Positions 8,712-16,951 of a stretch of 64,000 nt of DNA are shown here, piece after piece; positions within the stretch are counted from its first letter, which is position 1, and each line of letters opens with the position of its first letter. A program made the position numbers and the translations under genes. The notes under the pieces are model-generated. The model was not told where the DNA came from, searched no databases, and saw only the letters and a program-made list of their open reading frames with translations. Origin of the DNA: Mycobacterium sp. PS03-16 (GTDB lineage Bacteria; Actinomycetota; Actinomycetes; Mycobacteriales; Mycobacteriaceae); contig NZ_SPQO01000014.1 in NCBI RefSeq assembly GCF_004570325.1, forward strand, positions 62,001 through 126,000, given 5' to 3'.

Positions 8712-10174
8712 CCGCCGTCAGTGACGTCACCCCGGTACCGGCGTCCTCGATAGGCCACTGGGACCACGAAGCCGATGTGGTGATCGCCGGCTACGGTGTC
8801 GCCGGTGCCGCCGCGGCGGTCGAGGCCGCCCGAGCGGGCGCGGACGTGCTGGTGCTCGAGCGTACGGGCTCCTGGGGCGGCGCGGCCGCGATGGCCGGCG
8901 GGATCATCTACCTCGGCGGCGGCACCGCCCTGCAGAAAGCCTGCGGTTTCGATGATTCGGTCGAGGCGATGGCGACGTTCCTGAACGCCGCCATGGGTCC
9001 GGGTGCGGACCCGGCGCGCATCGCCGACTACTGCGACGGCAGCGTCGCCCACTTCGACTGGCTCGTCGAGTGTGGCGTGCCCTTCAAACCCGAGTTCTTC
9101 GCCGAACCGGGTTGGGAACCCATGGGCGACCAGGGCCTGGTGTACAGCGGCGGCGAGAATGCCTACCCCTTCAACACCATCGCCGCCCCTGCTCCGCGCG
9201 GACACGTGCCGCAGATGACGGACAAGAAGCAGGGCGAGGCCAGCGCCGGGTACATGCTCATGAAGCCGCTCGTCGACACGGCCACCGCGGCGGGCGCGCG
9301 ATCGCTCTACGACGTGCGGGCGCAACGGCTGGTCACCGAGTCCGACGGCCGGGTGACCGGAATCTGCGCGCGCCAGTACGGCGAGGACGTCACCATCCGC
9401 GCCCGGCGCGGCGTGGTGCTCGCCACGGGGAGTTTCGCCTACAACGACGCGATGGTGACCGCCTACGCGCCACGGATCGCCGGGCGGCCTGCCGCCTCGA
9501 TCGAACAGCACGACGGGCAGGCCATCCGGATGGCCCAGGCGCTCGGCGCGGATCTCGCCCACATGGACGCGACCGAGGTGGCGATCTTCGCCGACCCGCA
9601 GCAGCTGGTGCGCGGCATCCTGGTCAATGGCCGGGGTCAGCGCTACGTCCCGGAGGACACGTATCCCGGGCGGATCGGGCAGCTCACCCTGTACCAGCAG
9701 GACAATGTCGCGTACCTGATCATCGACGGTGAGGCGCAGGACGAGGCGATGGCGTCGCTGTCGCCGCAACTCATGCTGCGCCCGCCCACCTGGGTGTGCG
9801 ACACCGTAGCCGAACTCGAGGCCGAGATGAGCCTGGCGCCGGGATCGCTGCAGGCGACGGTTGCGGCCTACAACGCCGGCGCCGAACGCGGCGAGGATCC
9901 GCTGCTGCACAAGAAGCCCGAGTGGCTCCGGCCGATCGGCTCACCGGTCGGCGCGATCGATCTGCGGGAGGCGACCGGCGGATTCACCCTCGGTGGCCTC
10001 AAGTGCTCCCTCGAGGGCGAGGTGCTCCACGTCGGCGGGGCGCCGATCCCGGGCCTCTTCGCCGCCGGCCGATCGACGGCGGGCCTCGCCGCCTGGGGGT
10101 ATGCCAGCGGCATCTCGCTCGGCGACGGCAGCTTCTACGGTCGCCGCGCCGGCCGTCACGCGGCCAAGGGCTGA
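8708..10174 (+). CDS. 3-ketosteroid Delta4-dehydrogenase-like flavoprotein
   Basis: The 488-residue protein belongs to the fumarate-reductase/KstD flavoprotein family, with an FAD loop GYGVAGAAAAVEAARAG near residue 26. Its C-terminal segment WGYASGISLGDG contains Tyr465-x-Ser467. As I recall, the Rhodococcus Delta4-(5alpha)-ketosteroid dehydrogenase uses Tyr466 and Ser468, so the spacing and position agree. That enzyme introduces the 4,5 double bond into saturated 3-ketosteroids; whether this one prefers 5alpha or 5beta substrates cannot be seen. It overlaps hsaC by GTGA and ends the kshB-hsaA-hsaC unit before a strong hairpin. Confidence 0.72.
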   Translation: MTAVSDVTPVPASSIGHWDHEADVVIAGYGVAGAAAAVEAARAGADVLVLERTGSWGGAAAMAGGIIYLGGGTALQKACGFDDSVEAMATFLNAAMGPGADPARIADYCDGSVAHFDWLVECGVPFKPEFFAEPGWEPMGDQGLVYSGGENAYPFNTIAAPAPRGHVPQMTDKKQGEASAGYMLMKPLVDTATAAGARSLYDVRAQRLVTESDGRVTGICARQYGEDVTIRARRGVVLATGSFAYNDAMVTAYAPRIAGRPAASIEQHDGQAIRMAQALGADLAHMDATEVAIFADPQQLVRGILVNGRGQRYVPEDTYPGRIGQLTLYQQDNVAYLIIDGEAQDEAMASLSPQLMLRPPTWVCDTVAELEAEMSLAPGSLQATVAAYNAGAERGEDPLLHKKPEWLRPIGSPVGAIDLREATGGFTLGGLKCSLEGEVLHVGGAPIPGLFAAGRSTAGLAAWGYASGISLGDGSFYGRRAGRHAAKG

Positions 10175-10214
10175 GAACCACCTCGCACACACCGGCCGAG
10201 ATCGTCGGCGGAGC

Positions 10215-10242
10215 AACACCGGCGCTGTGAAGCGCCGGTGTT
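10215..10242 (+). terminator. Hairpin terminator after the hsaA-hsaC unit
   Basis: A perfect 12-bp stem (arms AACACCGGCGCT and AGCGCCGGTGTT) closes a GTGA loop, 40 bp after the stop of the flavoprotein gene. Only a short T-run follows, as is usual in mycobacteria. It separates this unit from the IclR gene. Confidence 0.75.
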
Positions 10243-10321
10243 TCACGCTGTGCACTCAGGCTGCGTGAGTCTCACTTGTCCAGGTATGTGACACGGCACA
10301 CGAACGTATGGTACAAACAGG

Positions 10322-10342
10322 CATATTCCTATTAGGAATATG
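10322..10342. promoter_or_regulatory. Perfect palindrome before the IclR regulator gene (putative operator)
   Basis: The arms CATATTCCTA and TAGGAATATG are perfectly inverted around a single T, 29 nt before the regulator's ATG. The site is AT-rich in a GC-rich setting and lies where an autoregulatory operator would be expected. No other copy was noticed in the intergenic regions of the window. Confidence 0.75.
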
Positions 10343-10370
10343 TGATCTGTACTTCAGCCAAGGAGGCTTT

Positions 10371-11222
10371 ATGACTGCGGCCCCAGTCACCCAGGAATCC
10401 GCCACCCCTAGCGCGGTCATCGACCGCGTCTCGCTGGTGCTGGACGCTTTCGACGGCCCCGGGCGGTTGACGTTGGCTCAGATCGTGCGCCGTACTGGCC
10501 TGCCTCGGTCGTCCGCGCACCGGATGCTCGAGCGCCTGGTGCAGCTGCGTTGGCTGCGCCGCAACGGACGCGATTACGAACTGGGGATGCGCCTCGTCGA
10601 GTTGGGCTCGCTCGCCGTCCATCAGGACCGCCTGCATCGCGCCGCCACCCCGCTGCTGCACGATCTGCACCGGGCCACCGGGCTCGTGGTGCACCTTGCC
10701 GTGCTGGACGGCTCCGACGTCGTGTACCTCGAGAAGATCGGCGACCGCATGGTGGCCGCGCTGCCCAGCCGGGTCGGGGGGCGCCAGCCCGCGCACTGCA
10801 CCGCGATCGGTAAGGCCATGCTCGCGTACAACGCCGACGCGTGCGACGACGTCGACCTGTCGAACCGCCGCACGAAGTACTCCATCGGGTCGGCGGCGCA
10901 GCTGGCCGGCGACTTGGACAAGGTCCGGGCGCACGGCGTCGCCTTCGACCGTGAGGAGGCGCTGCCCGGGTTCGGCTGTGTCGCCGCGCCCATCGGCGCC
11001 CCCGGCGACGCCGTGGCCGCGCTGTCCGTCTGCGGTCCGATGAGCCGCATGGCGTTCGACCAGCGCCTCGCCGCCCCGGTGCGGATGACCGCCATGGGCA
11101 TCTGGCGCAACGTGGAAGGCGGGCCGCAGCGCGTCGCACCCACGCTGCAGCAGGTGCGCCCGCTGCGCGGGGGTCCCGCGCCGCGGCCGCTGACCGAGTC
11201 TGCCGCCCTGCAGCCCGCATGA
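10371..11222 (+). CDS. IclR family transcriptional regulator
   Basis: The 283-residue protein has an N-terminal winged helix-turn-helix (about residues 15-75, with LPRSSAHRMLERLVQ as recognition region) and a C-terminal IclR effector domain. Signatures of the latter are HLAVLDGSDVVYLEKIG, the AIGKAMLA helix and GFGCVAAPI. The last 40 residues form a Pro/Arg-rich tail that is unusual for the family. The ATG at 10371 is fixed by a textbook AAGGAGG 4 nt upstream; longer in-frame forms read through the palindrome at 10322-10342. It overlaps the next esterase gene by ATGA, so regulator and esterase are coupled. It probably senses a steroid intermediate, which is an inference. Confidence 0.85.
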   Translation: MTAAPVTQESATPSAVIDRVSLVLDAFDGPGRLTLAQIVRRTGLPRSSAHRMLERLVQLRWLRRNGRDYELGMRLVELGSLAVHQDRLHRAATPLLHDLHRATGLVVHLAVLDGSDVVYLEKIGDRMVAALPSRVGGRQPAHCTAIGKAMLAYNADACDDVDLSNRRTKYSIGSAAQLAGDLDKVRAHGVAFDREEALPGFGCVAAPIGAPGDAVAALSVCGPMSRMAFDQRLAAPVRMTAMGIWRNVEGGPQRVAPTLQQVRPLRGGPAPRPLTESAALQPA

Positions 11223-12193
11223 TGCTCGACCCGCAGATCGCCGACATCATCGAAACTCTCGACGGCGGCTTTCCGCCCGTGCAGACGATGACCGGCGAAC
11301 AGGCACGCGCGACCATCCGTTCCCGGTTCGTCGCGCCAACGAATCCCGAACCCGTCCGCCGTGTCACAGATCGGATCGTCGAGGGTCCGGGCGGAGGTGT
11401 CCCGGTGCGGATCTATCACCCGGCCGGCGCTCCGGACGCGATGCTGCCCGGCCTGGTGTATGCCCACGGCGGCGGGTTCGTGTTCTGCGACCTGGACAGC
11501 CACGATGGACTCTGCCGTGATCTGGCCAACCGTCTCGGCGCGGTGGTGGTGTCCGTAAACTATCGCTTGGCTCCGGAGCATCGCTGGCCGGCCGCCGCGG
11601 AGGACGTCTTCGCCGTCACCCGGTGGGTCGCCGACAACTGCATCGCCCTCGGCATCGACGCCGCGCGAATCGCCGTCGGGGGCGACAGCGCCGGCGGGAA
11701 TCTGGCGGCGGTGACCGCATTGCTGACCCGCGACCGCGGTGGTCCGTCGCTGCGTGCGCAATTGCTGCTCTACCCCATGGTCACACCGGATTTCACCACG
11801 GAGTCCTACCGGCTCTACGGCCGCGGCTTCTACAACCCCGCCCCGGCGTTGCGCTGGTACTGGGACCAGTACGCGCCGCATGAGGCGGACCGCAGCGACC
11901 CCTACGTCTCCCCGATCCACGCTGATCTGCGGGGGCTGCCGCCCGCCGTGATGATCATCGCGGGCTGCGACCCGCTGCGCGACGAAGGAGTGGCCTTCGC
12001 TGAGGCGCTCAGCGCGGCTGGGGTCCCCACGCGCGTGCGTCGGTTCGACGGAGGCATCCACGGTTTCATGACGATGCCGAGTCTCACGATCGCGCAGGAC
12101 GCGCGCGCGCAGTTGTGCCGTGACGCCACCGATCTGCTGGCAGACTCGGCCGTCCCGGTAACCGGGATCGGCGGTGTCGGCCATCCCGCTTGA
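11219..12193 (+). CDS. HSL-type alpha/beta hydrolase (esterase)
   Basis: The 324-residue enzyme has the hormone-sensitive-lipase signatures: AHGGGF for the oxyanion hole (near residue 81), GDSAGGN with the nucleophilic Ser (near 157), an acid in GCDPLRDE and His in GIHGF. No signal peptide is visible, so it should act in the cytoplasm. Such esterases hydrolyse short acyl esters. In this island a plausible role is to cleave steroid esters made by a Baeyer-Villiger monooxygenase, or acyl-decorated sterols, but the sequence does not decide this. The ATG overlaps the IclR stop. It is followed by two small alpha/beta-barrel proteins. Confidence 0.8.
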   Translation: MMLDPQIADIIETLDGGFPPVQTMTGEQARATIRSRFVAPTNPEPVRRVTDRIVEGPGGGVPVRIYHPAGAPDAMLPGLVYAHGGGFVFCDLDSHDGLCRDLANRLGAVVVSVNYRLAPEHRWPAAAEDVFAVTRWVADNCIALGIDAARIAVGGDSAGGNLAAVTALLTRDRGGPSLRAQLLLYPMVTPDFTTESYRLYGRGFYNPAPALRWYWDQYAPHEADRSDPYVSPIHADLRGLPPAVMIIAGCDPLRDEGVAFAEALSAAGVPTRVRRFDGGIHGFMTMPSLTIAQDARAQLCRDATDLLADSAVPVTGIGGVGHPA

Positions 12194-12211
12194 ATCCCTA
12201 GGGTCAGCACC

Positions 12212-12559
12212 ATGACTGAGGGTGCGGTGTACGTGATCGATCGGGTGGTCACCCGGCCGGGTGCGGCGCGCGAGTTCGTCGACGCCTACCTCGAAAGCTA
12301 CGCGCCGGGTGCCCGCAATCGCGGAATGACCCTGCGTCAGCTACTGGTGAGCCCACCGATCTGGTTCGACGACCAGCCCAATACCGTCACTGTGACGTGG
12401 TCCCTGCCCAGCGCCAGAGCGTGGTGGGAGATGACGTGGCAGGGTCGCCCGGATCCGTCGATCGCCGAATGGTGGTCCGAGATGGACGATCTCATCCTCG
12501 AGCGCAGCCGCAGCGTGGCCGCGGCCGCCGATGACGTCGACCGGCTCTGCGATGTTTAA
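12212..12559 (+). CDS. Small protein, probably dimeric alpha/beta barrel
   Basis: The 115-residue protein starts with a strand-helix (VYVIDRVVTRPGAAREFVDAYLESY) and then has alternating strands and a Trp-rich helix. This resembles the dimeric alpha/beta-barrel (NIPSNAP/ABM-like) superfamily. I do not recognise a specific family. It lies in the IclR-esterase unit, 18 bp after the esterase and overlapping the next gene by 8 bp, so it is likely co-translated with that larger barrel protein. Members of this fold often act as small isomerases, cyclases or binding proteins; no function can be assigned. Confidence 0.6.
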   Translation: MTEGAVYVIDRVVTRPGAAREFVDAYLESYAPGARNRGMTLRQLLVSPPIWFDDQPNTVTVTWSLPSARAWWEMTWQGRPDPSIAEWWSEMDDLILERSRSVAAAADDVDRLCDV

Positions 12560-13172
12560 TGCCATCCGGCTCATCGACACCGTCGACCAGGCCGGCAAGG
12601 ACCGGCTGCTCGACGAAATCCGCGATGTGACAGAGACTCTCGATGCCGAACGCACGCTCGTGGAACCCACGCTGCCGGGTGTGCGCAACGGCGGGGATGT
12701 GCTGGTCCACCTGCGCTTCGCGGAGCGACAGGCACGGTCCGCGGGTGTCGCCGCGATCGACGACCTGCTGCGTCACCCGGCAGTCCGCCACTGCAACGGC
12801 GCCACGTACGACGGCACGCCGGTCATCGGCGCCGCCGGGACGGGCACCGTCTACCGGACACTGCTGCTCCGGGTGCAGCCCGGCACGGATGACGCGACCG
12901 TACAACGTTTCGAGGACGATCTGCGGTTGCTGCCACGTTACGTGCGCACCATCCATCGATGGCAGCTCAGCCGCGTCGAGGACGCGATCGGTACGTCGCC
13001 GTGGACACACGTATTCGAGCAGGAGTTCACCGACCTCGATGGCCTGATGGGCCCCTACCTCATGCATCCGATCCACTGGGCCCGTGTCGACCGGTGGTTC
13101 GATCCGGAGTGCCCAGAGGTGATCGTGCGCGATCGGGTGTGCCACAGCTTTTGTCCGAACACCCCGCACTGA
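12552..13172 (+). CDS. Dabb-like (stress-responsive A/B barrel) protein
   Basis: The 206-residue protein seems to hold two barrel halves. The C-terminal half (THVFEQEFTDLDGL, then PYLMHPIHWARVDRWF and a strand with VIVRD) resembles the Dabb domain, including the conserved His-Pro-x-His pair. The ATG at 12552 lies inside the preceding gene and is the first good in-frame start. It sits between another small barrel protein and a 3alpha-HSD-like gene. Function is unknown. Dabb-type proteins include olivetolic acid cyclase-like enzymes, so an isomerase or cyclase acting on a steroid intermediate is conceivable but unproven. Confidence 0.6.
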   Translation: MFNAIRLIDTVDQAGKDRLLDEIRDVTETLDAERTLVEPTLPGVRNGGDVLVHLRFAERQARSAGVAAIDDLLRHPAVRHCNGATYDGTPVIGAAGTGTVYRTLLLRVQPGTDDATVQRFEDDLRLLPRYVRTIHRWQLSRVEDAIGTSPWTHVFEQEFTDLDGLMGPYLMHPIHWARVDRWFDPECPEVIVRDRVCHSFCPNTPH

Positions 13173-13183
13173 TCTGGAGTCAC

Positions 13184-14023
13184 ATGGGCATCTACGCGGT
13201 CACCGGCTCGGCATCCGGAATGGGCTTCGAGACCGCTCAGCGGCTGCTGGAGGACGGACACACGGTGATCGGCGTGGACATCCAGCAGGCGGATGTCGTC
13301 GCGGACCTGTCGACCTCCGACGGCCGCACGAAGGCAGCGCTTCGCGTGCTGACCGCCGCGAACGGAAGCCTGGACGGGGCTGTACTCGCGGCCGGCCTCG
13401 GGCCCGGACGCGGCGCCGACCGTCCGCACCGGATCGCCGAGGTCAACTTCTTCGGCGTGGTCGACCTGCTCATGTGCTGGCGGCCGGCACTTGCCGCCGC
13501 CGGTCGATCCAAGGTCGTAGTGGTGGGCAGCAATTCGACGACGACAACTCCCGCGGTGCCCTCCCGCGCGGTGCGCGCGCTGATCGCCGGCGACGTCGAG
13601 AAGGCCGTCCGCACCACCCGGGTGTACGGCCCGGCCGGCGCGGCGATGATGTACGCGGCGTCGAAGACCGCGGTGACCCGATGGGTGCGGCGGCACGCCG
13701 TTGAACCGGAATGGGCCGGCGCGGGCATCCGTCTCAACGCGCTGGCGCCCGGCGCGGTGATGACGCCGCTGCTCGAGGAACAGCTGGCCGATTCACGTCA
13801 GGCCGGCGCCGTCCGCCGGTTCCCGGTTCCGGTCGGCGGCTTCGGCGATCCCGGGCAACTGGCCGAGTGGATCCGCTTCATGCTCTCCGACGCCGCTGAT
13901 TTTCTCTGCGGCAGCGTCATTTTCGTCGACGGCGGGACCGATGCGCACTTCCGGCCCGATGACTGGCCGCGTCCGGTTCCGGCGCGCCGGTTGGTCGGCT
14001 ATGTGCGACGCTTCCTGAACTAG
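13184..14023 (+). CDS. 3alpha-hydroxysteroid dehydrogenase-like SDR
   Basis: The 279-residue SDR matches the Comamonas 3alpha-HSD/carbonyl reductase type along its length: TGSASGMG at the cofactor site, an Asp ending the second strand (VIGVDIQ) that favours NAD, the distinctive ADLSTSDGR and LAAGLGPG segments, SNST with the catalytic Ser, YAASK, and IRLNALAPGAVMTPLL. Such enzymes interconvert 3alpha-hydroxy and 3-keto steroids. This is the first oxidation for bile acids and for 3alpha-reduced C19/C21 steroids. The stop codon overlaps the stop of the convergent SDR in the palindrome CTAG (14020-14023). Confidence 0.78.
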   Translation: MGIYAVTGSASGMGFETAQRLLEDGHTVIGVDIQQADVVADLSTSDGRTKAALRVLTAANGSLDGAVLAAGLGPGRGADRPHRIAEVNFFGVVDLLMCWRPALAAAGRSKVVVVGSNSTTTTPAVPSRAVRALIAGDVEKAVRTTRVYGPAGAAMMYAASKTAVTRWVRRHAVEPEWAGAGIRLNALAPGAVMTPLLEEQLADSRQAGAVRRFPVPVGGFGDPGQLAEWIRFMLSDAADFLCGSVIFVDGGTDAHFRPDDWPRPVPARRLVGYVRRFLN

Positions 14024-14907
14024 ACGCCGGCCGGCAGGATGTTCGGGTTGGCCGTTGCCGGCGGCTCCAGCGGCGGCAGCAGGCCGAGGCCGTCGAGAGT
14101 GCGCACCGGGAGGTCCTGGGACCACGGATAGTGCAGGCTGAAGGCCACCAGGCCGGTCCGTTCGGCCGCGGGCAGATGGCACATGGCCAGCACGGTCTCG
14201 GCCAGGTACTCGACGGGTTCGGTCGGGAACGTGTCCGGTATCAGATCCGAGGCGCCCGGCGTGCGCACCGCGGTCGACGGTCCGACGCAGTTCACCGCGA
14301 TGTTGTCGTCGAGCGTCTCGGCCGCCAGCCCCTGGGTGAACCGGTGCAGCGCGGCCTTGAGCGAGGCGTAGATCACGTCGCCAGAGCTCTTGTTGTACTC
14401 CCGGAACGGACGTACCGGCGCCATCCCGGTGACCGAGCCGATGTTGACAATCCACCCGCCCCCGCGTTCACGCATCCACGGGATCGCGGCTTGCGCCAAC
14501 ACGAACGGTGTGCGCAGATAGTGCTCGACGGTGCGATCGAAGGTCTCCATCGCCATCTTCTCGACCACCGAGTAATCGGCGTAGCCGGCGTTGTTGACAA
14601 GGATGTCGAGGCCGCCCGTACGATCGATGACATCACCGATCAGCGCCGCTCGCTGCTCGGCGTCCTCGAGGTCGGCCGCGACCCCGATGGCCGTGCCACC
14701 CGCCGCCTCGATCAGCGCGATGGTCTCTCCTATGGTCCCGGGCAGGGCCGACGCCGCCCCCGCCCGCACCGACGGTGAGGTGGTGTAGGACCGGGCGGTC
14801 ACCACCACGGTCGCCCCCTCGGCGGCCAACCGTTGGGCGATGGCCCGGCCGATACCCCGACTGCTGCCGGTGACCAGGGCCGTCTTACCGCGCAGCAGAT
14901 CCGCCAC
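14020..14907 (-). CDS. SDR family oxidoreductase
   Basis: The 295-residue SDR has TGSSRGIG near residue 11, a long insertion after the second strand (RSYTTSPSVRAGAAS and following), NNAGYAD, and YASLK as Tyr-x-x-x-Lys. The C-terminal third is extended and unusual: it mentions no cofactor signature and ends LLPPLEPPATANPNILPAGV, so the usual VDGG end is missing. I chose the GTG at 14907 because AGGAAGG then lies about 7 nt upstream; a GTG at 14916 is too close to it. It overlaps the upstream BVMO gene by 23 bp and is co-transcribed with it. The substrate is unknown. Confidence 0.75.
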   Translation of the reverse strand: MADLLRGKTALVTGSSRGIGRAIAQRLAAEGATVVVTARSYTTSPSVRAGAASALPGTIGETIALIEAAGGTAIGVAADLEDAEQRAALIGDVIDRTGGLDILVNNAGYADYSVVEKMAMETFDRTVEHYLRTPFVLAQAAIPWMRERGGGWIVNIGSVTGMAPVRPFREYNKSSGDVIYASLKAALHRFTQGLAAETLDDNIAVNCVGPSTAVRTPGASDLIPDTFPTEPVEYLAETVLAMCHLPAAERTGLVAFSLHYPWSQDLPVRTLDGLGLLPPLEPPATANPNILPAGV

Positions 14908-16849
14908 CGGACTCACCTTCCTGCCCGCCGAGCACGAAGTGCTCCTCGATCGGCGCCCGGTGCTGATGCCATACGTCGGCCAGGCGCCACGGGGTGGACA
15001 CCACGACACGCCCAGAGCCGGAGCGGTAGTAGGTGTGCGCGTTGGGGGTATGGCACCACACCGTGCGTGACATCGCCTCGTCGATCTGCGCCACGTACTC
15101 CTGGTAAGCCTCCTGCGTCACCTCGATCGTCGTCGCGCCGCGCAGCGCCATCAGCTGCAGGCACTCGGTGATGTAGTGCGCGAGCACCTCCATCGAGAAG
15201 TTCGCGCCCGCCCCGTGGCCTGGGCTGTAGTTCGGCGCCGAGGTGATGAACAGATTCGGGAAACCGGGCACCGTGCCGCCGCGGTAGGCGCGGGGGCTGT
15301 CACCCCATTCCTCGCGCAGGGTCCGTCCGCCGCGTCCGCGGATGTCCACGGTCGACAGGAAGTCGAGGTGATAACCGGTCGCATAGATGATTACGTCGAG
15401 GTCGATCTGGCGGCCGTCCTGAGTGACGATCCCTTCGCGGTTGACCGCAGCGGGTTCGCTGGCCTCGACGTCGACGTGATCGCGGGTCAACGCGGCGTAG
15501 TAGCCACCCGGATCGCGGATGATCCGCTTGCCGTACGGCGCGAAGTCCGGAGTGACCTTCTTCGCCAACTCCGTTCCCTCGCCGAACATCCGGTTGATGT
15601 ACTCGGTGCACATCTGCAGCAGCACATCGTTGGCCGGCGAGATCGACAGGTGGTTCTTCGACCACTCGGGGTCCTGCAGGATCACCGGATAGTTGTTGTC
15701 GGCGGTGCCCCAGTACGACTTCAACCGGTGCCAATTCGCGTAGTACGGCAGGTGGCGCCCGAGGTAACGACGGAACTCGGGAACCTCATCGGAGAGGCGT
15801 CTGCGGGGCGCCACCCAGTGCGGCTGCCGCTGGAAGACGGTCAGATGCGCCACCTGATCGACACAGGCGTCGACGATCTGCACCGCGGTGCAGCCGGCAC
15901 CGATGATCGCCACCCGCTTGCCGGTCAGATCCAGCGTCGAATCCCATTGCGCGGAGTGCACGCTCACGCCGGCGAAGGTGTTCCGGCCGGGCAGGTCCGG
16001 CCAGCGCGGCCGGTTCAGGTAACCCGCCGCGGTGATCACCACCCGGGCATAGCCGATGTCTCGATTGCCGGCCCGATCCACGGAGTGGATCTGCCACTGC
16101 CGACGATCCTCATCCCACCACAGCGCCTCGACCTCAGTGCCGAAGCGCGTGTGCTCACGCAGACCATGCTTGTCGGCCAGCGACACCAGGTAGGCCTGGT
16201 ATTCAGCACCCTGGGGGTAGTAGTTCGACCAGTCGGGATTCACTTCCCGCGACAGCGAGTAGTACGCCGACGGGGTGTCCACCCCGATCCCGGGGTAGGT
16301 CGTCGTCAGCCAGGTCCCGCCGACCTCCTCGTTACGGTCGAAGATCTCGTAGGCCACCCCGGCGTCCGCCGCCGCGAGCGCGGTGACGATGCCGGCGATA
16401 CCCGCACCGATGATCGCCACCGTGGTGGTCCCCGGAATCGGGACATCCCGTGGCAGGGTCGGTTGCGACAGCTGGAACCCGCCCTGCTCCATGAGCAGTG
16501 GGACGAACTCGTCGTCGACCTCGGATCCGAGGGCTACCGGCAGCAGGCGGACGAACAGTGCCGGGTCGTCAGGCTCCGTTGTGGGACCGAGCGAAGGCGT
16601 GGTCACCGCCTCCACCAAAGCCGCCACCAGCTCCTCCATGGTGTCGGAATCGGTGCGGCCGACGCGCTCCGGCGGATCGGGCTCGTGGGAGATCTTGGGC
16701 GCGAACCGATCGATCACCGAGGTGTCGCCGGTCATCTGGGTTAGCACCGCGACCAGGACGCCGGGGTCAGCCTGCCGCAGATGCATCCTCAACTCGTCGA
16801 GATCCAGCTGAGGGGCGTCAGGTGTCCTTATTGCGGCATTGATGGTCAC
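14885..16849 (-). CDS. Long Baeyer-Villiger monooxygenase, HAPMO-like with N-terminal extension
   Basis: The 654-residue flavoprotein has an extra N-terminal domain of about 150 residues before the first FAD motif (GAGIAG), then the BVMO fingerprint FAGVSVHSAQW and a second Rossmann motif (GAGCTA). 4-Hydroxyacetophenone monooxygenases show the same layout and length, with an extension needed for dimerisation. Such enzymes convert acetyl groups to acetate esters; on a C21 steroid this would turn a 17-acetyl side chain into a 17-acetate. The GTG at 16849 is supported by a GATACT -10-like element and site 4 upstream. It is divergent from the CoA ligase gene and coupled to an SDR. Confidence 0.8.
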   Translation of the reverse strand: MTINAAIRTPDAPQLDLDELRMHLRQADPGVLVAVLTQMTGDTSVIDRFAPKISHEPDPPERVGRTDSDTMEELVAALVEAVTTPSLGPTTEPDDPALFVRLLPVALGSEVDDEFVPLLMEQGGFQLSQPTLPRDVPIPGTTTVAIIGAGIAGIVTALAAADAGVAYEIFDRNEEVGGTWLTTTYPGIGVDTPSAYYSLSREVNPDWSNYYPQGAEYQAYLVSLADKHGLREHTRFGTEVEALWWDEDRRQWQIHSVDRAGNRDIGYARVVITAAGYLNRPRWPDLPGRNTFAGVSVHSAQWDSTLDLTGKRVAIIGAGCTAVQIVDACVDQVAHLTVFQRQPHWVAPRRRLSDEVPEFRRYLGRHLPYYANWHRLKSYWGTADNNYPVILQDPEWSKNHLSISPANDVLLQMCTEYINRMFGEGTELAKKVTPDFAPYGKRIIRDPGGYYAALTRDHVDVEASEPAAVNREGIVTQDGRQIDLDVIIYATGYHLDFLSTVDIRGRGGRTLREEWGDSPRAYRGGTVPGFPNLFITSAPNYSPGHGAGANFSMEVLAHYITECLQLMALRGATTIEVTQEAYQEYVAQIDEAMSRTVWCHTPNAHTYYRSGSGRVVVSTPWRLADVWHQHRAPIEEHFVLGGQEGESGGGSAAR

Positions 16850-16893
16850 GGCACCGAGTATCGAGCGAACCTCCGGTCGCAGGCACCGTCTGT

Positions 16894-16909
16894 GCCTACT
16901 GAGCGGGAC
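16894..16909. promoter_or_regulatory. Island regulatory motif, site 4 (divergent)
   Basis: On the minus strand this reads GTCCCGCTCAGTAGGC. It is centred between the long BVMO and the CoA ligase. The ligase has a perfect TAGGCT (16940-16945) 31 nt away and 12 nt before its ATG; the BVMO has GATACT (16862-16857) 32 nt away. An overlapping inverted repeat, AGGCAC-cgtct-GTGCCT, spans 16881-16897. Confidence 0.6.
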
Positions 16910-16951
16910 AGCGATCGGTTCCTTCCCGCGGTCCGTGCTTAGGCTGCCGCC

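Noticed and set aside
10308..10370. Longer form of the IclR protein from 10308
   Set aside because: It would translate the palindrome; the ATG at 10371 has a perfect ribosome site.
14020..14023. Overlapping convergent stop codons in CTAG
   Set aside because: It is a real arrangement (both stops are TAG) but most likely only reflects compact packing.
15176..16744. Long plus-strand open frame (about 520 codons) opposite the HAPMO-like gene
   Set aside because: It is a high-GC shadow: the minus strand encodes a full BVMO with two FAD/NADP motifs, whereas this frame is Arg/Gly/Val-rich without motifs.
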